This document shows positions 60,105 through 64,000 of a stretch of DNA of 64,000 nt, in pieces; the first letter of the stretch is position 1, and each line of letters opens with the position of its first letter. The stretch spans positions 22,494,937-22,558,936 of the forward strand of contig NC_053118.1 in NCBI RefSeq assembly GCF_010015445.1, read 5' to 3'. The notes beneath the pieces were generated by a model. The model was not told the DNA's origin and ran no database searches. It was given only the letters and a program-made list of their open reading frames with translations. The DNA comes from Perca fluviatilis (Eukaryota; Chordata; Actinopteri; Perciformes; Percidae). Both the position numbers and the translations under genes were made by a program.

Positions 60105-60311
60105 CGATGTTGTGTGTGTGTTTGTGTGTGTGTGTCTTTTTCTTTCTTGCCACCAACCTCTCTCTCCTCTCTGTTCACAGATGAAAATTGCCGGGACAGA
60201 CGTCACAACTGTGTGATGGTGGTTCAGGCCAGGCTGTGTGTCTACTCCTACTACAAGACTGCCTGCTGTGCCTCATGTACCCAAAGTGCTCAGCGTGCCA
60301 AGAGGCACTGA
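24564..60311 (+). CDS. adamtsl4: adamtsl4, ADAMTS-like protein 4 (complete, 17 coding exons)
   Basis: Secreted matrix glycoprotein of the ADAMTS-like family, without a protease domain. In mammals it binds fibrillin-1 microfibrils and is needed for lens zonule anchorage. Joined coding exons total 3,576 nt, or 1,191 residues plus stop; the human protein is about 1,070. Domain order: signal peptide (1 to about 26); split TSP1 repeat 1 (48-73 plus 451-466) with a Pro/Ser/Arg-rich and acidic insert; cysteine-rich module (about 467-560) with [18 protein letters not shown]; spacer (about 560-690); charged and proline-rich linker; TSP1 repeats 2-7 starting near W795, W854, W913, W971, W1032 and W1092; six-cysteine PLAC domain (1149-1191). 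No metalloprotease HExxH motif is present. All introns are GT-AG with consistent phases. Neighbouring tars2 upstream supports orthology. It is distinct from THSD4/ADAMTSL6, its closest relative, by the signature CSAECG-type repeats and by synteny; I am confident of the subfamily and quite sure of the paralogue. Confidence 0.94.
25627..25651. repeat. (TG)12 microsatellite in adamtsl4 intron 1
   Basis: Uninterrupted TG run. Confidence 0.9.
26154..26217 (+). CDS. adamtsl4: adamtsl4 exon 2: signal peptide core
   Basis: Acceptor CCTCCAG, donor AAG|GTAAGT, leaving in phase 0. It encodes [20 protein letters not shown] plus KK, residues 8-29. The hydrophobic core runs from L9 to V18 and signal cleavage is likely after about residue 21-26. 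A KKK tail precedes exon 3. Confidence 0.85.
26393..26560 (-). mobile_element. tRNA-type SINE fragment, reverse orientation, in adamtsl4 intron 2
   Basis: Contains TTCACCTTTATTGGACAGTG, GACTGGAAACGGGGAAGAGA and GCATGCACTGTAACCA, the standard tail and body of a widespread fish SINE. A copy in the opposite orientation lies at 42841-42965. Recognised from family memory plus the second copy. Confidence 0.6.
26580..27410. other. adamtsl4 intron 2 sequence, nothing recognised
   Basis: AT-rich, with no exon similarity and no clear repeat. Confidence 0.35.
27415..27600 (+). repeat. Dispersed fish repeat (AATTCAATTCAATTC family)
   Basis: The AATTC tandem is followed by GTATCAAATCATAACAAGAG, TTATCTCGAGACACTTTACA and AGTAGGTCTAGACCACACTC, a very common teleost repeat. 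Non-coding. Confidence 0.6.
27913..27934. repeat. (CA)11 microsatellite in adamtsl4 intron 2
   Basis: Short uninterrupted CA run followed by a C-rich stretch. Confidence 0.85.
28391..28446. repeat. Compound CA/TA microsatellite in adamtsl4 intron 2
   Basis: (CA)n with a GA break, then (TA)n, then CA again. Confidence 0.9.
29155..29350 (-). repeat. Remains of the AGGGCTGCAACTAAC-type repeat, reverse
   Basis: TATCGATTATTCAAGTGACA and AAGTAATCAAGCAACTATTT resemble the reversed 3' half of the element at 14147. Degenerate. Confidence 0.4.
29534..29613. repeat. (TG)40 microsatellite ending 10 bases before adamtsl4 exon 3
   Basis: An uninterrupted TG run is followed by CGCGCGCCAG, whose AG (29622-29623) is the exon 3 acceptor. 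There is no conventional pyrimidine tract. Confidence 0.97.
29624..30234 (+). CDS. adamtsl4: adamtsl4 exon 3: first half of TSP1 repeat 1 plus disordered Pro-rich region
   Basis: The acceptor CGCGCCAG follows a long TG tract; the donor is AG|GTAAGT. It encodes residues 30-233. [18 protein letters not shown] carries the WxxW motif and first cysteines of a TSP1 repeat (C57, C61, C72). The sequence then breaks into nine consecutive prolines and about 150 residues rich in Pro, Ser, Asn, Arg and Tyr ([14 protein letters not shown] and similar). A basic RRSR stretch at 33-36 lies between signal peptide and TSP1. The rest of the TSP1 cysteines are supplied by exons 4 and 5. Confidence 0.93.
30325..30703. 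mobile_element. Small hAT-like element with perfect 8-bp target duplication, adamtsl4 intron 3
   Basis: TAGCCTGACAAGCC opens the unit and ATTTCTAGGCTAT closes it, so TAGCCT and AGGCTA are inverted. The flanks are identical: CCCACTCA at 30317-30324 and again at 30704-30711. It is 379 bp with no coding frame. An 8-bp duplication fits hAT transposition. A related tiny element with the same termini is at 63676. Confidence 0.75.
31485..32178 (+). CDS. adamtsl4: adamtsl4 exon 4: disordered insert and late TSP1 cysteines
   Basis: Acceptor CTCACAG, donor CAG|GTAAGA. It encodes residues 233-464. It begins [20 protein letters not shown], a block shared with other ADAMTSL4 proteins, continues through a strongly acidic stretch (about 275-310, with EEEE runs) and a Pro/Ser/His-rich region. 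It ends [14 protein letters not shown], supplying TSP1-type cysteines C451 and C461. Predicted unstructured except for the ends. Confidence 0.93.
32200..33800. other. adamtsl4 intron 4, first part, nothing recognised
   Basis: No exon similarity. A short TG/TA-rich patch occurs at 32620-32645 and a repeat-like fragment near 33590 (GTTTTATGAAAATCGAGC). Confidence 0.35.
33801..33870. repeat. (CA)35 microsatellite in adamtsl4 intron 4
   Basis: Uninterrupted CA run. Confidence 0.97.
34529..34593. repeat. Imperfect (TG)n microsatellite in adamtsl4 intron 4
   Basis: TG run with TTGT and GCGT variants, preceded by a short GA run. Confidence 0.9.
34911..34996. repeat. (GT)43 microsatellite in adamtsl4 intron 4
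   Basis: Uninterrupted GT run. Confidence 0.97.
35421..36717. mobile_element. 1.3-kb element with 20-bp inverted ends in adamtsl4 intron 4
   Basis: GTACTACCGGCACATACGGG at 35421-35440 is inverted at 36696-36717 (CCCGTGTATTGCCGGTAGTA), with a one-step indel. The interior contains CpG-rich blocks and no transposase frame. The DNA to about 37430 also looks repetitive. The class is unknown. Confidence 0.5.
37455..37493. repeat. (TG)n microsatellite in adamtsl4 intron 4
   Basis: TG run with one TTCG break. Confidence 0.9.
37947..37985. repeat. (AC)19 microsatellite, left border of element A
   Basis: The CA run follows a C-homopolymer and directly precedes a GTGGGGACC-type repeat at 37998. Confidence 0.92.
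37998..38237. repeat. Repeat A: short inverted-ended GTGGGGACC element
   Basis: TTTGTGGGGACC at 37998-38009 is inverted, with one mismatch, as GGACCCCACAAA at 38226-38237. Between them CCTAACCTTAACC and related strings occur, typical of a common fish repeat. The unit is 240 bp and non-coding. Confidence 0.6.
38253..38273. repeat. (CA)10 tract between repeats A and B
   Basis: Short CA run joining the two elements. Confidence 0.85.
38273..38897. mobile_element. Element B: inverted-ended DNA element inside a CA tract
   Basis: ATGGGCGTCAGTTTGGTTT at the left corresponds to the reversed right end AAATCGACGCCTAT (38884-38897). Both flanks are CA repeats, so it appears to have landed in a microsatellite. 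It contains a long internal palindrome (38378-38559) and a TG tract (38630-38685), and no transposase. Confidence 0.5.
38630..38685. repeat. (TG)n microsatellite inside element B
   Basis: TG run with two TTTG variants, ending in a G run. Confidence 0.92.
38935..39055 (-). repeat. Remains of the AGGGCTGCAACTAAC-type repeat, reverse
   Basis: AATTGATTATCTAAATTAGT, AATTGATTACTTGACAAATT and the end TTTCAGCCCT match the reversed form of the element at 14147. Confidence 0.5.
39649..39707. other. Intronic hairpin: 22-bp arms, 15-nt loop
   Basis: CTTTAACAAGCAGAAGTACC (plus TG) at 39649-39670 is inverted at 39686-39707 with a single mismatch. The arms would fold as a stable stem in adamtsl4 pre-mRNA, on either strand. 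Confidence 0.7.
39890..40660. repeat. Dispersed fish repeat in adamtsl4 intron 4
   Basis: GGAACCCTATTGTAATCGCA, then CGTGCATCCGATCTGCACCA and ACTTGGCATATAGCATCTTC, are strings typical of an abundant teleost repeat. Boundaries are approximate. Non-coding. Confidence 0.45.
40700..41720. other. adamtsl4 intron 4 sequence, nothing recognised
   Basis: No exon similarity or repeat that I can support. Confidence 0.35.
41724..41763. repeat. (TG)20 microsatellite in adamtsl4 intron 4
   Basis: Uninterrupted TG run. Confidence 0.95.
42841..42965 (+). mobile_element. tRNA-type SINE fragment, forward orientation, adamtsl4 intron 4
   Basis: TGTCCTGGTGGTTAAGCTGC resembles the tRNA-derived head, followed by GGGACCTTTGTTGCATATCT and the AAAATAAAGGCTAAAGGCC tail. 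It matches the reverse copy at 26393-26560 in order and content. Confidence 0.6.
44012..44050. repeat. (CA)n microsatellite in adamtsl4 intron 4
   Basis: CA run continuing into a short CATA repeat. Confidence 0.92.
44449..44474. repeat. (TG)13 microsatellite in adamtsl4 intron 4
   Basis: Short uninterrupted TG run. Confidence 0.9.
44675..44757. repeat. (TG)n microsatellite in adamtsl4 intron 4
   Basis: TG run with one TATG variant, ending in a T run. Confidence 0.95.
44762..44905 (+). repeat. Copy of the AGTGGTGAAACAAGTA fish repeat
   Basis: TTTACTCAAGTAAAAGTACA and AAGATCCTGCATTCAAATGT are hallmark strings. The same family forms the ends of the outer element at 5391-6653. Confidence 0.55.
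44935..45070. repeat. Rearranged copy of the TTAAAGGAATAGTT repeat
   Basis: GAAGCTACCGCTAGCAGCCA and TTAGCTTAGCTTAGCAC are forward-oriented. AGGTTTAGAGGTGCTGTAGG and TTTTGTTCCCTTTGG are the reversed 3' part seen forward at 54560. This indicates an inverted rearrangement. Confidence 0.5.
45085..45265 (+). repeat. Dispersed repeat (GAGCTAAATGCTAACA family), copy 3
   Basis: GTGCTTTGAGCTAAATACGA, CAATGACAATGCTAACATGG and AAAGTACAGCTGAGGCTGAT match the copies at 13160 and 18885. Confidence 0.75.
45317..45371. repeat. (TG)27 microsatellite in adamtsl4 intron 4
   Basis: Uninterrupted TG run. Confidence 0.96.
45537..45615. repeat. (CA)39 microsatellite in adamtsl4 intron 4
   Basis: Uninterrupted CA run between GTGCT and GTGTG, about 370 bases upstream of exon 5. 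Confidence 0.96.
45988..46090 (+). CDS. adamtsl4: adamtsl4 exon 5: end of TSP1-1 and start of cysteine-rich module
   Basis: Acceptor CCTCCAG, donor G|GTGAGT (phase 1). It encodes [20 protein letters not shown] and [15 protein letters not shown]466 completes the C-x4-C end of the interrupted TSP1 repeat. R-EQC-AFN-QEF is the conserved start of the ADAMTS(-like) cysteine-rich domain. It follows a 13.8 kb intron. Confidence 0.95.
46611..46692. repeat. (GT)41 microsatellite in adamtsl4 intron 5
   Basis: GT run followed by GCGCACGTGCGTGCGTGCG, an alternating purine-pyrimidine extension. Confidence 0.96.
46760..51200. other. adamtsl4 intron 5, mostly unrecognised
   Basis: Purine-rich GA stretches (46900-46975; 49060-49280) alternate with AT-rich DNA. 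A repeat-like block at 47360-47700 is possible. I see no exon, RNA gene or protein similarity. Confidence 0.35.
51205..51648. mobile_element. Inverted-ended small element (TTAAAGGAATAGTTCAACAT), adamtsl4 intron 5
   Basis: TTAAAGGAATAGTTCAACAT at the left is inverted at the right (AAGTTGTTAAAATATTCCTTTAA, imperfect). The interior carries TAGCCTAGCTTAGCATTGAC and CTGGAAACAGAGGGAAACAG. This is the most complete copy of the family in the window. Confidence 0.7.
52159..52298 (+). CDS. adamtsl4: adamtsl4 exon 6: cysteine-rich module
   Basis: Acceptor GTTGCAG, donor CTG|GTGAGC. It encodes [20 protein letters not shown] and on to DVCVEGQCL, residues 499-545. The C-L-C-P-GYRFYVR and DG-PC patterns are characteristic of ADAMTS-like cysteine-rich domains. 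One N-glycosylation sequon (NFS) is present. Confidence 0.95.
52772..52976 (+). CDS. adamtsl4: adamtsl4 exon 7: CGVCGG motif and spacer start
   Basis: Acceptor CTGCCAG, donor G|GTAAGA. It encodes [20 protein letters not shown] followed by GGQENSC, the conserved boundary of cysteine-rich and spacer modules. After it comes [20 protein letters not shown], a spacer beta-strand region. Sequons NVT and NIT are visible. Leaves in phase 1. Confidence 0.95.
53422..53606 (+). CDS. adamtsl4: adamtsl4 exon 8: spacer domain
   Basis: Acceptor CTCCAG, donor TAT|GTAAGT. It encodes [20 protein letters not shown] and further to [10 protein letters not shown] (residues 614-675). NG-WAVDPPG-Y-AGGT-F-Y-RP is highly typical of ADAMTSL4/6 spacers. 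A short acidic loop (EGEEEKGE) sits in the middle. Confidence 0.95.
53760..54480. other. adamtsl4 intron 8 sequence, nothing recognised
   Basis: No exon or clear repeat before the dispersed copy at 54495. Confidence 0.35.
54495..54665 (+). repeat. Partial copy of the TTAAAGGAATAGTT repeat, adamtsl4 intron 8
   Basis: CTAGCAGCCCGTTAGCTTAG, TATAAAGACTGGAAATAGCT, CTGTCCAAAGGTAACAAACT and CTACCAGCACCTCTAAAGCT are in family order. Confidence 0.65.
54909..55450. mobile_element. Inverted-ended element in adamtsl4 intron 8
   Basis: AGGCCCAGTGTGTAACGTATT at the left is imperfectly inverted as TCCTACACATTGGACCT at the right. The 540-bp interior has no coding frame and is more CpG-rich than the flanks. 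It ends about 215 bases before exon 9. Confidence 0.55.
55665..55815 (+). CDS. adamtsl4: adamtsl4 exon 9: end of spacer and ER-rich charged linker
   Basis: Acceptor CTCCAG, donor A|GTACGT (phase 1). It begins [18 protein letters not shown], the last spacer strands (ENPG-YEFY is conserved). It then becomes an Arg/Glu-rich linker of about 30 residues ([20 protein letters not shown] and following), encoded by degenerate GAGAGG repeats. The linker composition is unusual for the family and may be length-variable. Confidence 0.93.
56378..56629 (+). CDS. adamtsl4: adamtsl4 exon 10: proline-rich linker and start of TSP1 repeat 2
   Basis: Acceptor CTCCCAG, donor AAAG|GTAAGT. It encodes residues 726-810: a Pro/Ser-rich linker ([18 protein letters not shown] and following), then [18 protein letters not shown], the W and CSxSCGxG motif that opens TSP1 repeat 2. 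It leaves in phase 1. Confidence 0.93.
56825..56954 (+). CDS. adamtsl4: adamtsl4 exon 11: TSP1 repeat 2
   Basis: Acceptor TGTGTAG, donor CGTT|GTGAGA. It encodes [20 protein letters not shown], then KCDSAAKP and [10 protein letters not shown], supplying the remaining four cysteines of TSP1 repeat 2 (CNTHPC is the classical end). Two bases of a Phe codon remain for exon 12. Confidence 0.94.
56990..57720. other. adamtsl4 intron 11 sequence, nothing recognised
   Basis: AT-rich intron. The 115-residue open frame at 56955-57302 has no recognisable domain and begins inside the intron, so it is not called. Confidence 0.4.
57765..57969 (+). CDS. adamtsl4: adamtsl4 exon 12: TSP1 repeat 3
   Basis: Acceptor CTCTCAG, donor ACG|GTAGGT. 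The first base completes the Phe codon; [20 protein letters not shown] follows, then [13 protein letters not shown] and CQLGLC. The exon ends with [10 protein letters not shown], the tryptophan segment of repeat 4. Two possible N-glycosylation sites (NRS, NLT) are present. Confidence 0.95.
58000..58600. other. adamtsl4 intron 12 sequence
   Basis: AT-rich; a fragment near 58470-58520 (AATTGATTAATCATCAACCG) resembles the repeat at 14147. No exon seen. Confidence 0.35.
58631..58804 (+). CDS. adamtsl4: adamtsl4 exon 13: TSP1 repeat 4
   Basis: 58 codons, phase 0 at both ends, acceptor TCACAG and donor ACT|GTGAGT. It begins [18 protein letters not shown] and reaches CNMGPC. It ends with [10 protein letters not shown], the start of repeat 5. 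The exon therefore runs from the first Cys of one repeat to the Trp segment of the next. Confidence 0.95.
58897..59076 (+). CDS. adamtsl4: adamtsl4 exon 14: TSP1 repeat 5
   Basis: 60 codons, phase 0/0, acceptor CCTCAG and donor CAG|GTAGGA. It begins [18 protein letters not shown], contains a five-glycine run (REGGGGGD), then CNGGPC. It ends with MWYSSPWTQ of repeat 6. The intron before it is only 92 nt. Confidence 0.95.
59527..59706 (+). CDS. adamtsl4: adamtsl4 exon 15: TSP1 repeat 6
   Basis: 60 codons, phase 0/0, acceptor TTCCAG and donor GCG|GTGAGG. It encodes [20 protein letters not shown], then C-HLDKP and CEMEEC, ending QWFTTEWSA. The RRDIICV-K-G pattern is strongly conserved with mammalian ADAMTSL4. 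Confidence 0.95.
59851..59998 (+). CDS. adamtsl4: adamtsl4 exon 16: TSP1 repeat 7
   Basis: Acceptor TTCTCAG; the donor ACAG|GTGTGT runs straight into a TG repeat. It encodes [18 protein letters not shown] and, after [19 protein letters not shown]. Leaves in phase 1. Confidence 0.94.
59999..60134. repeat. TG repeat filling adamtsl4 intron 16 from the donor site
   Basis: The donor GTGTGT at 59999 begins a TG array broken by TTG, GGTGTGACAATATT and ACGATGT. About 135 of the intron's 182 bases are TG-type. Confidence 0.95.
60181..60311 (+). CDS. adamtsl4: adamtsl4 exon 17: PLAC domain and stop
   Basis: Acceptor GTTCACAG. It encodes [20 protein letters not shown] and [13 protein letters not shown] with six cysteines in PLAC spacing, then a basic tail ending AKRH and TGA at 60309-60311. 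The [16 protein letters not shown] pattern is the ADAMTSL4 form of the domain. Confidence 0.96.
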
Positions 60312-61671
60312 CCAGCCAATCACACAGACAGTCACAGGTGTGCGATAAGTTAAGGATTAAGTCAAAAGGGCTGAAATGAGAAGTCTGTAGAAATGGACAG
60401 CCCAGAGTAGACATAATCCTTGCAGTGGCCGTCAGATAACATTTAGCTATTTTCTCCTGATTCTTCCGGTAAATAACTGTGAAAGCAGCCAGTTCCTTTT
60501 TCCAGTTCTCTGTATATGATTTTAGAACCACATATTCCACTGAGATTGCATCTGTTTACTTTGTGCGTTAGCTTTAACAGGTTCATAATGTGTCACAAAA
60601 TGCTGTTGCATTTGCTGTGATTTCAACTCTTGGAGGCTGATTTTGAAGGCTGAGCGATTATAATGGAAGGTGCTGACTGAGGACACAGCTGTGTTTCAAC
60701 AGCAAATGTAGGCTTTTTTTTAAGATTCTCTTTAATCTACAGGATCTTAAAACAGACGTAATCAGACATGCATACCACTAATTATGCAAAGAAATATGCT
60801 GAACAAATAATGACCATGTGTGCTAGATAAACTGTGTATACTGTAGTACTACTTGTGCTGAAGATCTACTGGAATAGATCTACTGTGTTTCTGTACACTG
60901 CAGACCCCCAACTAAGCTAGAAGGTTTTAATTAACATATCGTTCATCTTTTTTCAGTTTGCCAAAAATATTTTCTCAAGCGTCCTCTTATTGTTCAGTAT
61001 TTGGACAGATGAACCAAAGGAGTGGGGTGACCATGGCAGTTAGTGACCAAATATATCAGAGCGTGAAGAAGTGAGATTCTTCCTAAACAAGGATTATTAG
61101 ACATGGATGTTAAACAAGCAACACAGAGTCTGTACAGTCCTATTCATGTCAGTTACATACATGTAGGTCTTTTTAAAGAGAGCTGTTTGAGTTGTGTTAA
61201 AATCCACAGCTAAGGTGTCATAGTTGCAGTTATGTTCTTAAAAAACTAAAGACAATGCTGCTTACTGACTAACAGACAAAAAAATGTAATTGTCAAGCGA
61301 TAAGATGATTCTATACTTTTCTACTTGTCAACAAATCACATAAAAGACGAAACCAACAATGTGTTAGTTTGATGATGAAAACAATAACAACAGCTCACAA
61401 ATATATAGTTGTTTTTTTTTAAACCTCACTAATTTAAAAAAAATAGCTGGGCACTGTAGTTTTTGGCAAATGTCACTTAAACAAAAGAAAATAGTGCATT
61501 TGTTGAGGGACTATTTTCAGATGCGGCTTACCACACTTTAGTATTTATGAGACCAGGATGGTATATGTGTGGGATTGACTCCAAATAAACTACAGTGTCC
61601 ATGTTCATATTAATGAAGGAACATATCATCCAGTGCATTGGTGTGGCTAATTTTAATGTTTTTAAAGTGCT
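60312..61671 (+). other. adamtsl4: adamtsl4 3' UTR and flank
   Basis: No further coding similarity. AT-rich with ATTTA-like motifs and one AATAAA at 61584. The end of the transcript is inferred, not seen. Confidence 0.4.
61584..61589 (+). terminator. adamtsl4: Candidate adamtsl4 polyadenylation signal (AATAAA)
   Basis: First clear AATAAA after the adamtsl4 stop codon, giving a 3' UTR of about 1.3 kb. It lies 83 bases before an inverted-repeat transposon at 61672. Weaker signals nearer the stop cannot be excluded. Confidence 0.35.
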
Positions 61672-62179
61672 CATATTATGCTCATTTTCAGGTTCATAAT
61701 TGTATTTAGAGGTTATATCAGAATAGGTTTACATGGTTTAATTTTCAAAAAACACTAAATATTTGTTGTACTGCACATTGATGCAGCTCCTCTTTTCACC
61801 CTGTGTGTTGAGCTCTCTGTTTTAGCTACAGAGTGAGGCATCCCACTTCTGTTCCATCTTTGTTGGGAGTCGCACATGCTCAGTACCTAGGTCAGAACTA
61901 CCAGCCATGTCAGAAGCAGAGTATGAGGGCGTGCCACGCTAGCAGCTAGGCGAGCATTATAACGTGTGTTACAAAGTGACGCATGTTCATCAAGGAAGTA
62001 AAGGCTGGTAAACAATAGAGCTGTTTGGAACAGTTTGTGAACAGTGTTTTCTGTTGGAGATGGTAAGTCCCTTTGGGGTGGACTTTGGGCTTTTTCACTT
62101 TGTATTACATATACAAAAAAGATATATAACACAATACAGGAAAGGGAAAAAGCCAAAAAGCATAGTATGAGCACTTTAA
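61672..62179. mobile_element. Small element with 21-bp inverted ends, downstream of adamtsl4
   Basis: TTAAAGTGCTCATATTATGC at the left is inverted as GCATAGTATGAGCACTTTAA at the right (one mismatch), 508 bp apart. No coding frame. It is a well-known type of fish non-autonomous DNA transposon with a TTAA- or TA-like target. Confidence 0.75.
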
Positions 62180-62279
62180 TAGTACTTACTTTAAAAAATG
62201 GAGCTCTATGTCACAGGGATTACTGGGATTTATTGGCAATAAGAAATATATAGAATAACACCTTTAAGCTCGAACTTGG

Positions 62280-62884
62280 TGACGCACAGGTTTGGAGATG
62301 TAAAATAATTCACTCCTCACTGACCTAATTAAGCATATTAGTGATCAGGGCTCTATGACGATTGTCCTCACTGTTTCCTCACCTCATCTCAAAATCTTTT
62401 CTTTTTGCATCTGTCGTCTCCTTTTTGGGAAGCGATGATGATAATTAGGAAAACCTCATGTAGACTGAGAAAGCTGCTTTCTTACAAAAGTCTTTTAATA
62501 AGTTAGCTTATGATACGGATCAAATGCAATAATTCTGCTTTGACCTGGAAGTAAACCTCTGTATATGTGTGTAAGTACTCGCTTTTTCTCTCTTTCTCTT
62601 ACATCGACTGTTTCTACTTTGCTCTTTTTCTCCTCCCGCACCTCCCATGAAGACAAACACATTACATTACACCCTGCCCACTCAGAGGTGAGGAGTCTGT
62701 ATATTTGTCAGATATGTTTTAATGTCTATAATTTCTTTGAACATAGTAGGCACTTATGTTTTATTACTCAGTAGATTTATCAGAAGTGTTGTTGTAGACT
62801 GCATTTATTCACACCTAGCTGTCATATAACTATTTTACATTTGACAAGAGAATCAGTGACTTTATTGTCCTTGTGTGTTTGGGA

Positions 62885-62956
<72 letters not shown>

Positions 62957-63660
62957 GCCTGTGTCATTCTTGTCTCTAATCCCTCTTAGTAAAAATTACT
63001 TTTTATATAAAAACAAAACAGGATAGTAATTTATCTATTATCTAAAGAACATGTAATTTATTTTCTTTTATGAAGCTGTATCAAATTTTCTTTGTTACCA
63101 CCAGAGTTTATAAGATTGTTATTGATGATACAGAGACTTTTTTATCATACAAAAGCAAAACAACAGTGTGGAAAAATTATTATCTCAAAGCTTCATTTTA
63201 AATAAAAACTACACAGAAATGAAGTGGTGTGTCATGTTTACTTTTGCCCAGTGATTAAGGGTGATAGCTAGTTTCCTCCAAACGATGGCGCTGTTGAGTC
63301 TAATACAGGAATGAACAGGCATAGTTTTCCTGAGAAATGAGTGGCCTACAGGGAAATGTCTCTTCTTGGTGTCAAGTCTGCATTGTGACTTTTTTTTTTT
63401 TTTTTTTTTTAAATAAGAATAGTGTTATTGTCGAAATATTAAGTGAGGCTTTTCTTACACATTTTATATGGTCATCCCAAAAAAAAGGATTATTATTATT
63501 ATATTTTTTTTATTACCGACCAGGAAGTCTCTTGAGATGCATTATCTGTTACCTGGCCAAAATGGCACCATAAAATCAGTCATCAGTAATCAAAACTCCC
63601 CACCAGGTAATAAATAACAGAAGAGTGACCTCTGTATGGTAGCCAAAGGCCCTGCCAGAA
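62280..63660. other. Downstream intergenic sequence
   Basis: Holds a TG microsatellite (62888-62954) and a long T run (63390-63412). No gene recognised; MCL1, the next gene in mammals, is not in the window. Confidence 0.4.
62888..62954. repeat. (TG)33 microsatellite downstream of adamtsl4
   Basis: Uninterrupted TG run. Confidence 0.96.
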
Positions 63661-63675
63661 TTTCTGGGGTGTTTC

Positions 63676-63757
63676 TAGCCTGGTTTGACACCAGACCCTT
63701 CTCAGTTGTAACTAATCTCAAATTTGCCGGAAGTTCGTCAGGGTTTTCCCAGGCTAG
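63676..63757. mobile_element. 82-bp miniature hAT-like element with 8-bp target duplication
   Basis: TAGCCTGG at the left and CCAGGCTA(G) at the right are inverted. The flanks are identical 8-mers, GGTGTTTC at 63668-63675 and 63758-63765. It shares the TAGCCT terminus with the 379-bp element at 30325. Extremely short, so certainly non-autonomous. Confidence 0.7.
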
Positions 63758-64000
63758 GGTGTTTCTGGACATATGGTATTTATTATATTTTAAACAATGG
63801 GATTATTTTCATACATAGGACCAAACAAGTGATATTGACATACATTAGCCTACTGACATACATTAGTTTGATAAAATGCTTACTGCTGTAGGCAATGGCA
63901 TATCTGTAGAAGGCCAATTCGAAACTAAAGCCTAAATTTGTAGCATTAGTCTGCTCTGGTTACAAAAAAAAGCTTAACATAAAGTTTGGGGTTTTCCACC

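Overview
The window is vertebrate nuclear DNA, almost certainly from a ray-finned (teleost, probably percomorph) fish. Spliced genes with GT-AG introns, dozens of (CA/TG)n microsatellites, fish-style L2 LINE remains, tRNA-type SINE copies and many short inverted-repeat transposons all point that way. There are no bacterial operons, CRISPR arrays or phage genes. Most long open frames are translated TG/CA repeats (Cys-Val or His-Thr strings) or intron noise.

Two protein-coding genes are present, both on the + strand. From 1205 to 11427 lie the last 11 coding exons of mitochondrial threonyl-tRNA synthetase (tars2): the catalytic core with motifs 1-3, the zinc ligands and the C-terminal anticodon-binding domain. 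The 5' exons (mitochondrial presequence, TGS and editing domains) lie outside the window. From 24564 to 60311 lies an apparently complete ADAMTS-like 4 gene (adamtsl4). It has 17 coding exons encoding 1,191 residues: signal peptide, a TSP1 repeat interrupted by a long disordered insert, cysteine-rich and spacer modules, a charged/proline-rich linker, six further TSP1 repeats and a C-terminal PLAC domain. I rebuilt both gene models by hand from splice consensus, reading phase and family similarity; the phases of all exons agree.

Layout: 1-1204 is intron or upstream sequence of tars2; 1205-11427 is tars2, whose large introns hold a nested hAT-like insertion, an L2 LINE tail and a very long TG tract; 11.5-24.3 kb is intergenic with several repeat families and no recognisable gene; 24.2-25.1 kb is the CpG-rich 5' region of adamtsl4; 26-60.3 kb is the rest of adamtsl4, including a 13.8 kb intron 4 full of microsatellites and transposon remains; 60.3-64 kb is 3' flank with two more inverted-repeat elements.

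The two genes do not work together biochemically: one charges mitochondrial tRNA-Thr, the other is a secreted matrix protein associated with fibrillin microfibrils. Their adjacency and shared orientation match the tetrapod TARS2-ECM1-ADAMTSL4 neighbourhood, although I see no ECM1-like gene between them here. I found no undescribed biological system. The most interesting features are three splice sites that directly abut long TG repeats, a TSP1 fold split by about 380 residues, coding microsatellites in adamtsl4, nested and mosaic transposons, and an intronic hairpin and cryptic exon in adamtsl4 intron 4.
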